NCBI GenBank assembly: GCA_025656675.1
Contig: JAHXHN010000003.1
Coordinates: forward strand, 186,001 to 250,000
Length of the DNA stretch: 64,000 nt
Direction of reading: 5' to 3'
Source of the DNA: Candidatus Thiodiazotropha sp. (ex Codakia rugifera)
GTDB taxonomy: Bacteria; Pseudomonadota; Gammaproteobacteria; Chromatiales; Chromatiaceae
Part shown: in pieces, positions 1 to 8,864 of the stretch
Layout: every line of letters starts with the position of its first letter
How positions within the stretch are numbered: position 1 is the stretch's first letter
Made by a program: the position numbers and the translations under genes
The notes under the pieces: model-generated
The model's database searches: none
What the model was told of the DNA's origin: nothing
The model's input: the letters and a program-made list of their open reading frames with translations, nothing else

Positions 1-141
1 TTGATCAACACCTTACGTAGAGAACAAGGTCGTTACGGCGCAGGAGGTACTCCAGGTCATCTATGGGCTGCTACACGACGCTGGCTAGCATCGAATCAAG
101 ACAAGGGTATCTATCGCGAGGTCGGATTAAGCGTCGATTGA
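1..141 (+). CDS. C-terminal fragment of an unidentified protein
   Basis: An open frame enters from the left edge and stops at TGA 139-141, giving 46 residues that include RYGAGGTPGHLW and end in GLSVD. The 5' part is outside the window. I do not recognise the family. The gene lies upstream of and on the same strand as the phosphate permease gene, 54 bp away, so the two could be co-transcribed. Nothing visible links their functions. Confidence 0.4.
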   Translation: MINTLRREQGRYGAGGTPGHLWAATRRWLASNQDKGIYREVGLSVD

Positions 142-195
142 ACCCCAATTGCGACATAATATGTCTTCTTATTAATCAAATGCAAGGTAAATAAT

Positions 196-1443
196 GTGCT
201 AGAGGCGTTTGTAAATTCAGACATTATGATCTACATCATCATTGGTATCGGCCTTGTCATGGCATTCGGTATAGGTGCCAATGACTTCAGTAATTCGATG
301 GGACCAGCGGTTGGTGGAAAGGTCATTGGCTTAGGTACAGCGATGGTTTTGGCTGCAATATTTGAGTTTATTGGAGCCATGTTTCATAGCACCAGTGTTA
401 CTGAGACCATACGCAACAATATTATCAACTTTGACCAGTTGAATGATCAGTCTTCCATACTACTCTACGGAATGATCTCAGCATTACTGGCTGCTGGTCT
501 CTGGCTGATATTTGCCTCAGCCAGAGGATGGCCTGTATCTACAACTCATTCAATCATTGGTGCTATTCTGGGTTTCGGTATCGCAGGGATTGGTTTTGAT
601 GCAGTACATTGGAATGATGTCTCAATTATTGCCAGTAGCTGGATTATTTCACCACTACTGGGCGGAGCGATTGCATACTTGCTTATGAAAGGAATCATTA
701 TCCTGATATTAGAGTCTGCATCGCCTGTTCAGTCCGCCAAACGCTGGGGACCAATGTACGTTCTCCTTACTGGCTTTACACTTTCCCTGGCACTCTTATT
801 CAAAGGCATGACGCTGTTTGTTGACGATGCAATGGAAGCATATGAGATCTTCATCATGGTTATGCTGGCTGGTACAGTTATATCGGCAATGGGTCTGTTT
901 GCCTTTTTAAACCTGGATGTGGACGAGGTAGAACATGCATTCTATCCCATGATCCTATTTACAGTCTGCACCATGGCCTTTGCTCATGGCGCAAATGATG
1001 TAGCCAATGCGGCAGCGCCTGTTGCGATAGCCCTTGATATGCTAAATAACGCTGAAAAGGGATTGAGCAACCAGTTGGCACTGACACAGATCTATCTCAT
1101 TTGTACAGTTGGTATCATCCTCGGCATGGTATTATTTGGATCCAGAGTCCTGAGAACAGTAGGGACCCAGATCACAGCACTCTCACCATGCAGGGCCTTT
1201 TGTGCCTCACTGTCAACTGCCGGAACTGTCGTGGCTGCATCAACCATAGGACTGCCTGTATCTACAACTCATATTCTAATCGGTGCTGTACTTGGTGTGG
1301 GTCTTGCGGAGGCTAAGCATAGCGTTCATTGGAGCACTATCCGTACGATATTCTATGCCTGGCTGATTACCATTCCTATAACAGGCATACTTGCAGCACT
1401 TCTTTTTTCGGTTATTACTGCAACAAACTCAATTCCGTTATAA
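196..1443 (+). CDS. PiT-family inorganic phosphate permease
   Basis: Inner-membrane carrier of 415 aa, probably taking up phosphate coupled to H+ or Na+. The internal repeat of the PiT family is visible: GANDFSNSMGP near residues 27-37 and HGANDVANAAAP near 264-275, each followed later by a (W/L)PVSTTH segment (about 113-118 and 355). About ten hydrophobic segments surround these. Start is GTG at 196, preceded by AAGG at 184-187; the ATG at 194 meets a stop two codons on. No DUF47/PhoU-like partner gene is seen beside it. Its stop overlaps the stop of the convergent TonB receptor gene by 6 bp (1438-1443). Family is clear; ion coupling is inferred. Confidence 0.93.
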   Translation: MLEAFVNSDIMIYIIIGIGLVMAFGIGANDFSNSMGPAVGGKVIGLGTAMVLAAIFEFIGAMFHSTSVTETIRNNIINFDQLNDQSSILLYGMISALLAAGLWLIFASARGWPVSTTHSIIGAILGFGIAGIGFDAVHWNDVSIIASSWIISPLLGGAIAYLLMKGIIILILESASPVQSAKRWGPMYVLLTGFTLSLALLFKGMTLFVDDAMEAYEIFIMVMLAGTVISAMGLFAFLNLDVDEVEHAFYPMILFTVCTMAFAHGANDVANAAAPVAIALDMLNNAEKGLSNQLALTQIYLICTVGIILGMVLFGSRVLRTVGTQITALSPCRAFCASLSTAGTVVAASTIGLPVSTTHILIGAVLGVGLAEAKHSVHWSTIRTIFYAWLITIPITGILAALLFSVITATNSIPL

Positions 1444-3504
1444 AAAATCGTATCGCAGTTCAATGCCGGCATAAAGATTCCTATCAGGTGCAGGTTCATA
1501 GTAACGACTACCAAATGCATTGATCCGGATGTTACTGTTATACTCTTCATCGAAAATATTGTTTACGCCCAGGAAAGGTGCTAACTCCCAATTCCCCATG
1601 AAATGGCTGTACCCCAGCTTTAGATTTGCAACTGTATAGGCATCACTTTCAACACTGTTGTCGTTGTTGGCAAATATCGTATCGGCATACAGTATATCGA
1701 ATTGCCCATAGAGTCCTGATGTGTGTGTATAGCTAATGTCTACATGAAGTAGGTTTTCAGGTACACCTGGTATAGTTTTGCCACTGAAATCATTGTTCTC
1801 ATCATCTACAAATTCCCTAAACTCAAAATCCGAATAAGTATAGGCCAATGAGGCGGTCAACCCATCAAATGGTTGCATAGATAGCGATAATTCCAAGCCT
1901 TGACGTCTTGATTCCCCTGCATTTTCGTAGAATGTCTCTCCATCTACCTCAAATGGAACCAGCTCATCATCGACACTAATATGAAACAGTGCCACCTCAT
2001 ATTGGCTTGTTTCACTAAAAAGACCCTTCACACCTATTTCATAATTAGTTGCCGTTTGTGGTTTTAACTCCTGGTTAAAACCACCACCATCCGGATTACC
2101 TAATTCACGGGCAGTTGGTGTCTCGAATGAACGTGAGATGTTTGCATAATAATTTAGGGATAATCTTGGGCTATAACGTAATCCAACACTGGGACTGAAT
2201 TCATCAAATGTACGGTCCCCTGAGTCATCACCATCACTAAGAAACTTATCTGTCACATCGAACTTCACCCTATCGTAACGCCCACCCAAGGTCAGTTCAG
2301 CTTTATCTGACAAACGCAATTCATCTTGAATGTAGACACCCAAGCTGGAAACCTCTTCATCTTGATCCTGCGTTTGATCACCGACTCCAAGCCCATCCAG
2401 AATGAATCGCTGCCGCTCGTCATCCTGAATGTCCAGATCAATGCCTGCGGTTAAACGATTATCATAATCTACCAATCTATGTTTGCTGGTATATTGCACA
2501 CCTCCACCAGCGGCAAAACGCTGTAAATTAATCCCCTCGCCAAACCGACCAGCCGGCGTGCGAATATCAAGGTCACGCCAAATATAGTAATTACGTAGCG
2601 TCAACTTATCTGAATTGCTAAGATTTTTTTCGTAGATCAATCCCAGCCGCTCCTGTTCAAGCGCCTCCCCCGAATCCACAGTGACATTCTTTTCCCTTGC
2701 CTGACTGGGATCTTCAGCGACCTCTTCCAATGTTAAACCACCTGGATCATCCGCAATTGGGGAATCTGTAACATTCAGTATTGCTGTAAGTTTGGAGCTA
2801 TCATCAATGGTAAAACCGAATTTACTGTTTAAAAGGGTACTTTCCGTGTGGCTATGATCACGATAGCCGTCGTAATCTAGATCAGATATATTAATTAGAT
2901 AATCCAGTTTTTCCTGCCTGCCGCCAAACTTAATCTGGTGCTTTTGAAATCCATTCTCACCATAACTGGGACGGATAGAGATGAAAGGTGTCTCAGGTGG
3001 TGATTCTGACTCTATGATAATTGCACCGCCAGAGGCATTCCCATAGAGAGAGGAGACGGGACCTCGTATGACTTGCATGCGGCCACTGGAACCGATATCT
3101 ATACTGTCAACATTCGCCTGGCCATCAGGCGTACTTTCAGGAATGCCGTCAACAAGCACTTTGATACCACGAATACCAAAGCTGGAGCGGGCACCGAATC
3201 CACGAATTGAAATGCGTAAATCCTGTGCAAAATTGTATCGATTCTGCATGAAGATTCCAGGCATTTTGACGAGTGATTCATCAAGTCCTGTCTGTTGTGC
3301 AGCAAATTGGATATCCCGCTTCTCGATAACACCCACACTAGCAGGAATCTCGTCTGCTTTCTTCTCAATCCGTGTGGCAGTGACAGTGATATCATCCAAC
3401 GATGTTACATTTGGATTATCCTGGGCAGGTAGATCCAGTGAAATGAATATGAAAGTCACTGCAGTGAGGAATGAAGTCAAATTAGTTTTTATTAACATTG
3501 TCAT
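1438..3504 (-). CDS. TonB-dependent outer-membrane receptor
   Basis: Outer-membrane beta-barrel of 688 aa for uptake of a metal chelate or other scarce ligand, powered by TonB. Residues 1-27 form a signal peptide ending in LPAQ; DDITVTATR near 37-45 serves as TonB box; a plug follows with RGFGARSSFGIRG and DGIPESTPDGQA and the VIRGP...YGNASGGAI motif; the rest is barrel with receptor-type repeats (ATNYEIGVKG, NNIFDEEY) ending in RYDFL. There is no N-terminal signalling domain, so it should not act through a FecR/FecI pair. The plug looks most like siderophore or iron-complex receptors, but the ligand cannot be read. No Fur box was convincing upstream. Convergent with the phosphate permease. 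Confidence 0.92.
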   Translation of the reverse strand: MTMLIKTNLTSFLTAVTFIFISLDLPAQDNPNVTSLDDITVTATRIEKKADEIPASVGVIEKRDIQFAAQQTGLDESLVKMPGIFMQNRYNFAQDLRISIRGFGARSSFGIRGIKVLVDGIPESTPDGQANVDSIDIGSSGRMQVIRGPVSSLYGNASGGAIIIESESPPETPFISIRPSYGENGFQKHQIKFGGRQEKLDYLINISDLDYDGYRDHSHTESTLLNSKFGFTIDDSSKLTAILNVTDSPIADDPGGLTLEEVAEDPSQAREKNVTVDSGEALEQERLGLIYEKNLSNSDKLTLRNYYIWRDLDIRTPAGRFGEGINLQRFAAGGGVQYTSKHRLVDYDNRLTAGIDLDIQDDERQRFILDGLGVGDQTQDQDEEVSSLGVYIQDELRLSDKAELTLGGRYDRVKFDVTDKFLSDGDDSGDRTFDEFSPSVGLRYSPRLSLNYYANISRSFETPTARELGNPDGGGFNQELKPQTATNYEIGVKGLFSETSQYEVALFHISVDDELVPFEVDGETFYENAGESRRQGLELSLSMQPFDGLTASLAYTYSDFEFREFVDDENNDFSGKTIPGVPENLLHVDISYTHTSGLYGQFDILYADTIFANNDNSVESDAYTVANLKLGYSHFMGNWELAPFLGVNNIFDEEYNSNIRINAFGSRYYEPAPDRNLYAGIELRYDFL

Positions 3505-4000
3505 ATCGGTTCATTCTCTAGTTACTGGCTTTTCTAGTGTGTTCACCCCTTCAATAATTCAGAAGGCGCACTAAGAGAACTACTACAATATGCATGCCAA
3601 AAAGAGAGAGCGCCAATATTTCAGGACATATACCCTTCCGTTTCATGAAGCAGTGCTCTGAATCTCACAAATTGGTTAATTTTATCCAACATATACCCGA
3701 TTTTTACCAACCTGATTAGCTGTCTGTGCCTACTGTTGTGCAAATAATGAACACAAACCACATCAAAATTTGACAGTTAACTCATCTGATTTGTTAGTAC
3801 GCTAAGGATCTCCTTGTGATTTAAATCATTCTTAATGCCCCATACCTGTAAATAATATGCGTTCGTATTCATTGCGCATTTGGTATTCAGAATGAGTAGC
3901 AGGTTCCAATATTATCGAGCAGCATCGTTGAGGTACCCTGTAAATCGTGGCAACATGCACGCTTGTAGCCACTTAAATCCGAATAACAACAATATTAATT
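3505..4000. other. Intergenic region between divergent receptor and TSUP genes
   Basis: About 496 bp without a supported gene, rich in A/T. It must hold the promoters for the TonB receptor (leftward) and the TauE/SafE permease (rightward). I looked for a Fur-type inverted repeat and for tRNA-like folds and found nothing I would defend. Confidence 0.5.
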
Positions 4001-4735
4001 GTGCCTGAGTCTCTTTCCAGTCTAAACCTAATACTTGCCACTATCGTAATCTGCTCCGCCTACCTGGTCCGAGGTATGGCTGGGTTTGGCTCTGGTCTTA
4101 TTGCGATTCCGTTACTTGCCCTGATGATGCCATTGACAACAGTTGTCCCTCTGGTTGTATTTCTGGACTATATCGCTTCAGCAAGCCATGGCATTAAACA
4201 TCGGGATGCAATCCAATGGAAAGAACTGTTGCCCCTGTTGCCATTTGCGATTATCGGTGTTTTAACTGCTCTTTACTTATTTGATTCGATCGAGAAAGAG
4301 ATATTGCGCGTAGGACTCGGGGGCTTTGTTCTGAGCTTTGCCATATACTCACTTTTTTCGTTTTCACCCAATGTTAAGGCCTCTACGATATGGACCATTC
4401 CAGCGGGAGGAATGGGAGGGCTTATAGGTACACTATTTGGTACAGGCGGACCCTTTTATGTCTTATATTTAAAATTCCGTGGTCTTGATAAAACCCAGTT
4501 TAGGGCAACCTTCGCCACTATCTTTCTACTTGATGGTGCTGGTCGTATCTCAGGATATGCCATCTCTGGTTTCTTCAATCTGGATCTTCTCAAGATGATT
4601 GCTGTTGTAATTCCACTGATGATGATAGGCATGTATATTGGTGGGCAGATACACACCACGATGTCTCAACAGACATTTCAGCGCGCCATTAGTATATTAC
4701 TGATATTCAGCGGTCTGGCTTTATTATTTAAGTAA
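4001..4735 (+). CDS. TauE/SafE (TSUP) family membrane permease
   Basis: Inner-membrane protein of 244 aa with about eight hydrophobic helices. The family hallmarks are MAGFGSGLIAIPLLALM near the N terminus and GGMGGLIGTLFGTGGPFYVLYL in the second half, the two pseudo-repeats of the TSUP fold. Members export or import sulfonates, sulfite, thiosulfate or organic anions; the substrate here is unknown. Start taken as GTG 4001; there is no clear Shine-Dalgarno, and ATG at residue 26 would cut into the first helix. The gene is divergent from the TonB receptor and convergent with the FAA hydrolase gene 2 bp away. Confidence 0.88.
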   Translation: MPESLSSLNLILATIVICSAYLVRGMAGFGSGLIAIPLLALMMPLTTVVPLVVFLDYIASASHGIKHRDAIQWKELLPLLPFAIIGVLTALYLFDSIEKEILRVGLGGFVLSFAIYSLFSFSPNVKASTIWTIPAGGMGGLIGTLFGTGGPFYVLYLKFRGLDKTQFRATFATIFLLDGAGRISGYAISGFFNLDLLKMIAVVIPLMMIGMYIGGQIHTTMSQQTFQRAISILLIFSGLALLFK

Positions 4736-4737
4736 TC

Positions 4738-5460
4738 TCATGACTGCTTGAAATCATTGACCAGTGTACCGATCCCTTCTATCTTCACTTCAACGGTACA
4801 ACCAGGGAGCATAGGCCCAGTACCAATTGAGGTACCGCATGCAATAACATCACCAGGATAGAGTGTCATGTCCTGGGATAATCGACTGACGATTTGGTGA
4901 GGTAGGAAAAACATATCGTTGACTGGATAGTTTTGTTGTTCGATCCCATTTACCAAAGTTCTCACTTCTAACGTGGAAACATTCAGATCGGTCGCAATAA
5001 CCGGCCCTACCGCACCAAAGGTATCGAAGCTCTTTGCCCTCGTCCATTGTACAAATGAAGGATCCTCCCTCATCACGCCGCGAGCCGTCACATCATTGAC
5101 ACAGGTATATCCAAAGATGTAGTGCTCGGCATTGGTTTCACTGACATTCGCACATAGCTTGCCAATGACAATACCTAACTCACCTTCAAAGGCTACCGGC
5201 CCATCGTATGAAGGTGGTTGTCGAATAGTTTGTCCGGTTGCTGATAAAGAACCATTTGCCTTCATAAAATAGAGTGGGTGAAGTGGTTTCTCACATCCCT
5301 CCTCTGTCGCTCTCGAGTAAAAATTATTCCATAGCCCAATCATTTTAGTTGGATGACTCGGTGTTAATAGCTTGATATCATTTAATGGCAGTATCGTATC
5401 AGTTGCCATGGGCCTACTGTACATGTCGCCATAATGTGCAGTTACCTGATTCTCACACAA
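4738..5460 (-). CDS. Fumarylacetoacetate hydrolase (FAH) family protein
   Basis: Cytosolic enzyme of about 240 aa that probably cleaves or hydrates/decarboxylates a 2-keto acid of an aromatic-degradation-like pathway. The FAH core is visible: IGLWNNFYS, PLYFMKANGS, the metal-binding FEGELGIVIGK with its Glu residues, YTCVNDVTARG, FDTFGAVGPVI and PGDVIACGTSIGTGP. The frame opens with TTG at 5460; ATG at 5424 or 5409 are alternatives that would shorten the N-terminal strand. Family members range from true hydrolases to oxaloacetate decarboxylases, so a precise reaction is not claimed. No other catabolic gene lies nearby. Confidence 0.85.
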   Translation of the reverse strand: MCENQVTAHYGDMYSRPMATDTILPLNDIKLLTPSHPTKMIGLWNNFYSRATEEGCEKPLHPLYFMKANGSLSATGQTIRQPPSYDGPVAFEGELGIVIGKLCANVSETNAEHYIFGYTCVNDVTARGVMREDPSFVQWTRAKSFDTFGAVGPVIATDLNVSTLEVRTLVNGIEQQNYPVNDMFFLPHQIVSRLSQDMTLYPGDVIACGTSIGTGPMLPGCTVEVKIEGIGTLVNDFKQS

Positions 5461-5518
5461 AGTACCGAATCCTTGTTCTCCCTGATGTTCATAACAAATC
5501 CACTACTCCATAATATTA

Positions 5519-6422
5519 CATCCCTTTAAACAATCTTATTTTTCAGCATTATTCCCAATATGAGTTTAGAAATATTTCAGGTGATCAAAAACAATAGCTA
5601 GTTGTCGCTATAGGAGTTAATGAACAAGTTGCTTCAAAGCAACAGATCCTCATCGATACGATGAAAAACTGAAGCAGCATCAATGAGGCTGTTTGCAGTA
5701 AGGGCCGGTACGCCATAAACTTCGGCTGTAACGGCATAGTTACTTTTAATCTTTTTCAAAAGCAGATCGAAGTCTCCGTCACCCGATAGCAGTATTATTG
5801 TGTGTATCTCTTGCGCAGCTTCCAACACATCAATGGTGATGCCTACATCCCAATCACCTTTAGATGAACCATCACTACGTCGAATATAGGGCTTGAGTTT
5901 GACAGAAAAGCCAATATGCTTGAGTGCATCCTGGAATTTCAGCTGCTTCTCATCTCCACGATGTATAGCATAGGCAACAGCTGATACAATCTCTCCTTCC
6001 TTACTTACCTTTTTCCACAACTTTTTGTAATTAAACTGTCGCCCATAGGCTTGACGGGTTGTGTAGTAGATATTCTGCACATCAGCAAAGATTGCTATTT
6101 TCTTCACACGAATACCTCAAAATGCATCTGAAAATCCATGAACATCAATTCCGCAACTGTTAGTAAGATAGTCTAGTAATATACATTACATTAACTTATC
6201 TATGTATATTATTGTTTTTATTATATTATATATTACATTTAATCAAGAGGTATTTGGTCCTGCTGCACGCTACAACCACGCTCTCTTGTTGTTATAGTCT
6301 CATAACCTATTTGATAACAAAAAGTCCCATTAGCAGTGATTAAAAAACTTGAAATTTCTCATGACATCCACTCTATCAACAAACTTCTATCTCTATACTA
6401 ATCCTAACCATCTTTGAAGGGA
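5519..6422. repeat. Left copy of a long direct repeat flanking the island
   Basis: Bases 5519-6350 match 18815-19646 without a visible mismatch (832 bp, same orientation, constant offset 13,296). The next roughly 72 bp, to the shared CATCTTTGAAGGGAT ending at 6422, still align but with about nine substitutions. The repeat holds the complete NYN gene with its upstream AT-rich region. Outside it the two flanks are unrelated: before it lies the FAH gene, after it an IS21-type end remnant. Confidence 0.93.
5634..6107 (-). CDS. NYN-domain (LabA/DUF88-like) putative ribonuclease, copy 1
   Basis: 157-aa cytosolic protein with a PIN-like NYN fold, a family of metal-dependent RNases. Acidic residues expected at the active site are visible: D9 in IFADVQN, D85/D87/D93 in KGDWDVGITID, and D110/D112 in LLSGDGDFD. 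There is no extra DNA-binding or OST-HTH domain. The amino acid and nucleotide sequences are identical to the copy at 18930-19403. An AT-rich leader (6108-6260) probably carries the promoter. RNA target unknown; it could be a housekeeping nuclease at the ancestral locus or an island passenger. Confidence 0.88.
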   Translation of the reverse strand: MKKIAIFADVQNIYYTTRQAYGRQFNYKKLWKKVSKEGEIVSAVAYAIHRGDEKQLKFQDALKHIGFSVKLKPYIRRSDGSSKGDWDVGITIDVLEAAQEIHTIILLSGDGDFDLLLKKIKSNYAVTAEVYGVPALTANSLIDAASVFHRIDEDLLL

Positions 6423-6427
6423 TTAAG

Positions 6428-6516
6428 CTGCAGGCGCTGCACACAATTGACCACCCTGCTGGCAACAACTGACCACCTAAACCGGAAAGGACTGACCAGC
6501 CAGCTGCTATTGACCG
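6428..6516. mobile_element. IS21-type terminal repeat remnant (right-end type)
   Basis: An 89-bp stretch with the repeated TTGACC/TGACCACC/CTGACCAG words that I associate with ends of one IS21 subgroup. It aligns without gaps to 16632-16720 at roughly 80% identity by eye, in the same orientation. No transposase remnant adjoins it. It starts a few bases after the direct repeat ends, so it may mark the junction created when the island was assembled. Confidence 0.5.
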
Positions 6517-6599
6517 CATCAATGAGACTAATTACTCCCTGTATAAAGTAAGCGAATGGTTTCTCCCCTAAAATTCTACGGACACCTCCCGCCACCCAC

Positions 6600-7109
6600 T
6601 CAAGGCTTCTTCATTATCGGTGCATAATATTTGATAAAAGAACCAATATCCATTGCCATTATAAAATCACCAAAATCACTTTCATTACGCGGCAATTCAG
6701 GGTTCTCTCTCCATTGTTTTTCCCAAAGCTCTTTTTCACACATACTGGAGACATTCTCAATAATCTCAATGGTAAATGGCTCTAGAGATTCAATATCACC
6801 TCTAAATTTTCTTTTATACTTATATGTAAAGACATCTCGTAATTGCTGTTCAGGACTGAACTTTTCAACAGGAACATCAATCAAAGATGCAAAATAATTT
6901 AGTAATTTCTTCGCTTCTGGGTAGAACTTTTCATCCAAATGGCACCTTAATAAAGCATCATCAATTGGAGTATCCGTACGTAATTTAGCTCTTTGCTGAA
7001 TATTTTTTTTTGCTACAGATAATAATGCGCAAGTTCTTCTTGTACGCAATTTAACGTAAAACAAGCTAAAAATAACAACAAAGATAAAAGTAAGTAGAAT
7101 TAGTTCCAT
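6600..7109 (-). CDS. Putative membrane-anchored immunity protein for the adjacent Rhs tip
   Basis: 169 aa, unrecognised. One N-terminal membrane helix (about residues 3-20, LILLTFIFVVIFSLFYV) is followed by a basic stretch and a cytosol-type helical domain rich in charged residues (for example CEKELWEKQWRENPEL), ending in IKYYAPIMKKP. It starts 5 bp after the Rhs-tip stop, in the position where immunity genes sit. Immunity function is inferred only from that position and size. Confidence 0.5.
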   Translation of the reverse strand: MELILLTFIFVVIFSLFYVKLRTRRTCALLSVAKKNIQQRAKLRTDTPIDDALLRCHLDEKFYPEAKKLLNYFASLIDVPVEKFSPEQQLRDVFTYKYKRKFRGDIESLEPFTIEIIENVSSMCEKELWEKQWRENPELPRNESDFGDFIMAMDIGSFIKYYAPIMKKP

Positions 7110-7114
7110 ATACT

Positions 7115-7654
7115 TTATTTGCCACTCCTACACTCTACCCAACAACGACCGGTTGCCCCTATTGTATAACCAACTGCAAATGCAGCTGTAGCAGCGGCAG
7201 CCGTACCGTATCGGCCTAAACATTTAATACGCTGTACTTTACCAGCTCTTCGTACCTCTGGCCCCCAGTCTGGATTGGCACCCGGTAAATTTGGAAAACG
7301 ACGATCGATACTACCCCACATCGATGCATTAGGTCTGATTTGACTTGGTGTTTTTACTCCAAACAATGGCGCTCCAACACCAATCATAAACACAGGTAAG
7401 AGTGGATCTCTAGCCATACACGAAAGCCAACATTCACATTTTTCTCCACATTCTCCATCAGAATTCTCTTGACCCCATTGTCCTGGCCCACCCCAATAAC
7501 TATATAAACCTAAAGGATCTATTCCTATTAGTGGATTGCCTTTTACGTATGCGAATGTATTAATACTTCCATTCAAACCAATTGGGTCTGATTGAAGGTA
7601 ACGCCCTGTGCTTGGATCATAATCCCTAAAGTAGTTGTAAACTAATCCCTTTCC
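7115..7654 (-). pseudogene. Orphan Rhs C-terminal tip (core end plus variable toxin region)
   Basis: In frame directly after TGA 7655-7657 the translation reads [19 protein letters not shown], then [18 protein letters not shown], the end of an Rhs/YD-repeat core. About 125 variable residues follow (cysteine-rich [13 protein letters not shown], later [11 protein letters not shown]), which would be the polymorphic toxin domain; I do not recognise it. There is no core, no plausible ATG and no secretion region, so this is a displaced tip rather than an expressed full gene. TTG at 7576 could start a 153-aa product. A DNA stretch around NYFRDYDP is nearly the same as in the second tip at 18.0 kb. 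Confidence 0.75.
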
Positions 7655-7657
7655 TCA

Positions 7658-7891
7658 CTATTTCTTGTCTTTCGGTGGACATGGATCACCGCCATGGCTG
7701 TCGGAGTTTTGGATAGTGCCATCCTGTTTATGGATAACAAATTCTGAGTTTTGATTCCGACTGACATTTCTACCGTAATCAACTGCTTCTTGTTTTTTGT
7801 CAAAATGTTTTATTGACCGTTGACCACCTCCTTTTTTGACATCCCAACCACCATCGGAATTTGGAACTATATGGTGTGTTTTTCTTGGCAT
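7658..7891 (-). CDS. DUF2188 protein
   Basis: 77-aa basic cytosolic protein matching the DUF2188 pattern: HHIVPNSDGGWDVKKGG near the N terminus, a central SIKHFDKKQEAVDYGRNVS, and the typical tail VIHKQDGTIQNSDSHGGDP. Function of the family is unknown. It sits between the RES toxin gene and the Rhs tip; its stop TAG is followed in the same frame by TGA and then by the Rhs-tip coding frame. That junction suggests it belonged to an earlier toxin/immunity cassette, but this is inference. Confidence 0.8.
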   Translation of the reverse strand: MPRKTHHIVPNSDGGWDVKKGGGQRSIKHFDKKQEAVDYGRNVSRNQNSEFVIHKQDGTIQNSDSHGGDPCPPKDKK

Positions 7892-7931
7892 TACTTAATC
7901 CCCCAATAATGTAAATAATCAATAAGACTGC

Positions 7932-8471
7932 TCAATCTAACATATTGTTTTCCTCGCCCCATTTTACCCAATCCACTTCTTTATCATCAATCAATTCCAA
8001 TGCCTCTAAATGCATGATGTTGTCAGTGAAGATGATTAAATTTTCGCAATGCCATCGAGCAGAAGGAACTAGCAAACCATGAAAATCAAGAAATGCTGAA
8101 GCATGGCCAATCTTCTGCATTTTTTCATAATTCATCTGTTGGTATTCGTGGTCATGAATACCTAGTGATTCTAAATCTGTCCGAAGGATCCGCATGGACT
8201 GTGGCAAATCAGCCTTGATACGGCTTAATTTCGCTGGCTTTGACGGCCTGGGATTAAGCATCCCCCAGTGATAGGCCAATTCAGATATAGCTCCATCTTG
8301 TGTCAGAGACGTATAGAGTACATTCATCTCATTTCTTGGCATCCAACGGCCTCCATTACTGGAAGCAGCCAAAGGATCTAAATTTTCTCGCGTAGCCCTA
8401 AACACCTCGCCGTTAAAATGCGTGACCTCAAGATTCGATAATTTTTCTAACAGATCGGGATCATGTACCAT
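7932..8471 (-). CDS. RES-domain toxin of a RES-Xre toxin-antitoxin system
   Basis: 179 aa. RES toxins such as ParT, MbcT and Res degrade NAD+ or ADP-ribosylate targets when freed from their antitoxin. Visible signature residues: R25 in VFRATREN, GGRW at 40-43, Y53 and E64 in LYTS...ISELAYHWG, and S137 in LVPSARWHCENL, i.e. the Arg, Glu and Ser that name the family. The gene starts 10 bp after the antitoxin stop. The normal antitoxin-then-toxin order and short gap indicate one operon, presumably repressed by the antitoxin. All expected residues look intact. Confidence 0.87.
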   Translation of the reverse strand: MVHDPDLLEKLSNLEVTHFNGEVFRATRENLDPLAASSNGGRWMPRNEMNVLYTSLTQDGAISELAYHWGMLNPRPSKPAKLSRIKADLPQSMRILRTDLESLGIHDHEYQQMNYEKMQKIGHASAFLDFHGLLVPSARWHCENLIIFTDNIMHLEALELIDDKEVDWVKWGEENNMLD

Positions 8472-8481
8472 CCATTACTCT

Positions 8482-8820
8482 CTACAGGTATATTCCATCT
8501 CTAAGTTGATCCAGAATCTGCATCACTGTATCAGTATCACCTTCTTGAATAAGATCAACAGGCCTTTTGCCATCTAATACTCTTTGACGACTAAATAGCC
8601 ATACTCTAGCTTCCAGAGGCTCATAAAAGTCTGACAATTGATCCACAATATAATCGAGATCTAAAAGCAATTTTTCAGTATCACCTCTAGGAAATGCTTT
8701 TCCCTGATTCCAGCGCGATACAGTTTCAGGGCGGGTACCTAAAATATTGGCCACATCGGCTGACCGCATACCACCTTTCTCTTCAATGGATTCTATTTTT
8801 CGAGCAATCGCGTTACTCAT
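8482..8820 (-). CDS. Xre/MbcA/ParS-type antitoxin (DUF2384-like)
   Basis: 112 aa. The N-terminal half is an Xre-like helix-turn-helix (MRSADVANILGTRPETVSRW); the C-terminal half (YEPLEARVWLFSRQRVLDGK then PVDLIQEGDTDTVMQILDQL) is the MbcA/ParS toxin-binding region. It should bind its own promoter and neutralise the RES toxin encoded immediately downstream. It follows the 436-aa gene by 44 bp, so it may also be read from that gene's promoter. Confidence 0.87.
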   Translation of the reverse strand: MSNAIARKIESIEEKGGMRSADVANILGTRPETVSRWNQGKAFPRGDTEKLLLDLDYIVDQLSDFYEPLEARVWLFSRQRVLDGKRPVDLIQEGDTDTVMQILDQLRDGIYL

Positions 8821-8864
8821 TTTCTCACCATATTCATTTTAATCTCATCATATAAATAATTATT

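Noticed and set aside
3068-3574. 168-aa plus-strand frame opposite the TonB receptor start
   Set aside because: Composition is an antisense image of the plug domain; no start signal or motif.
3780-3900. Possible Fur box upstream of the TonB receptor
   Set aside because: AT-rich words are present but no proper inverted GATAATGAT-type match.
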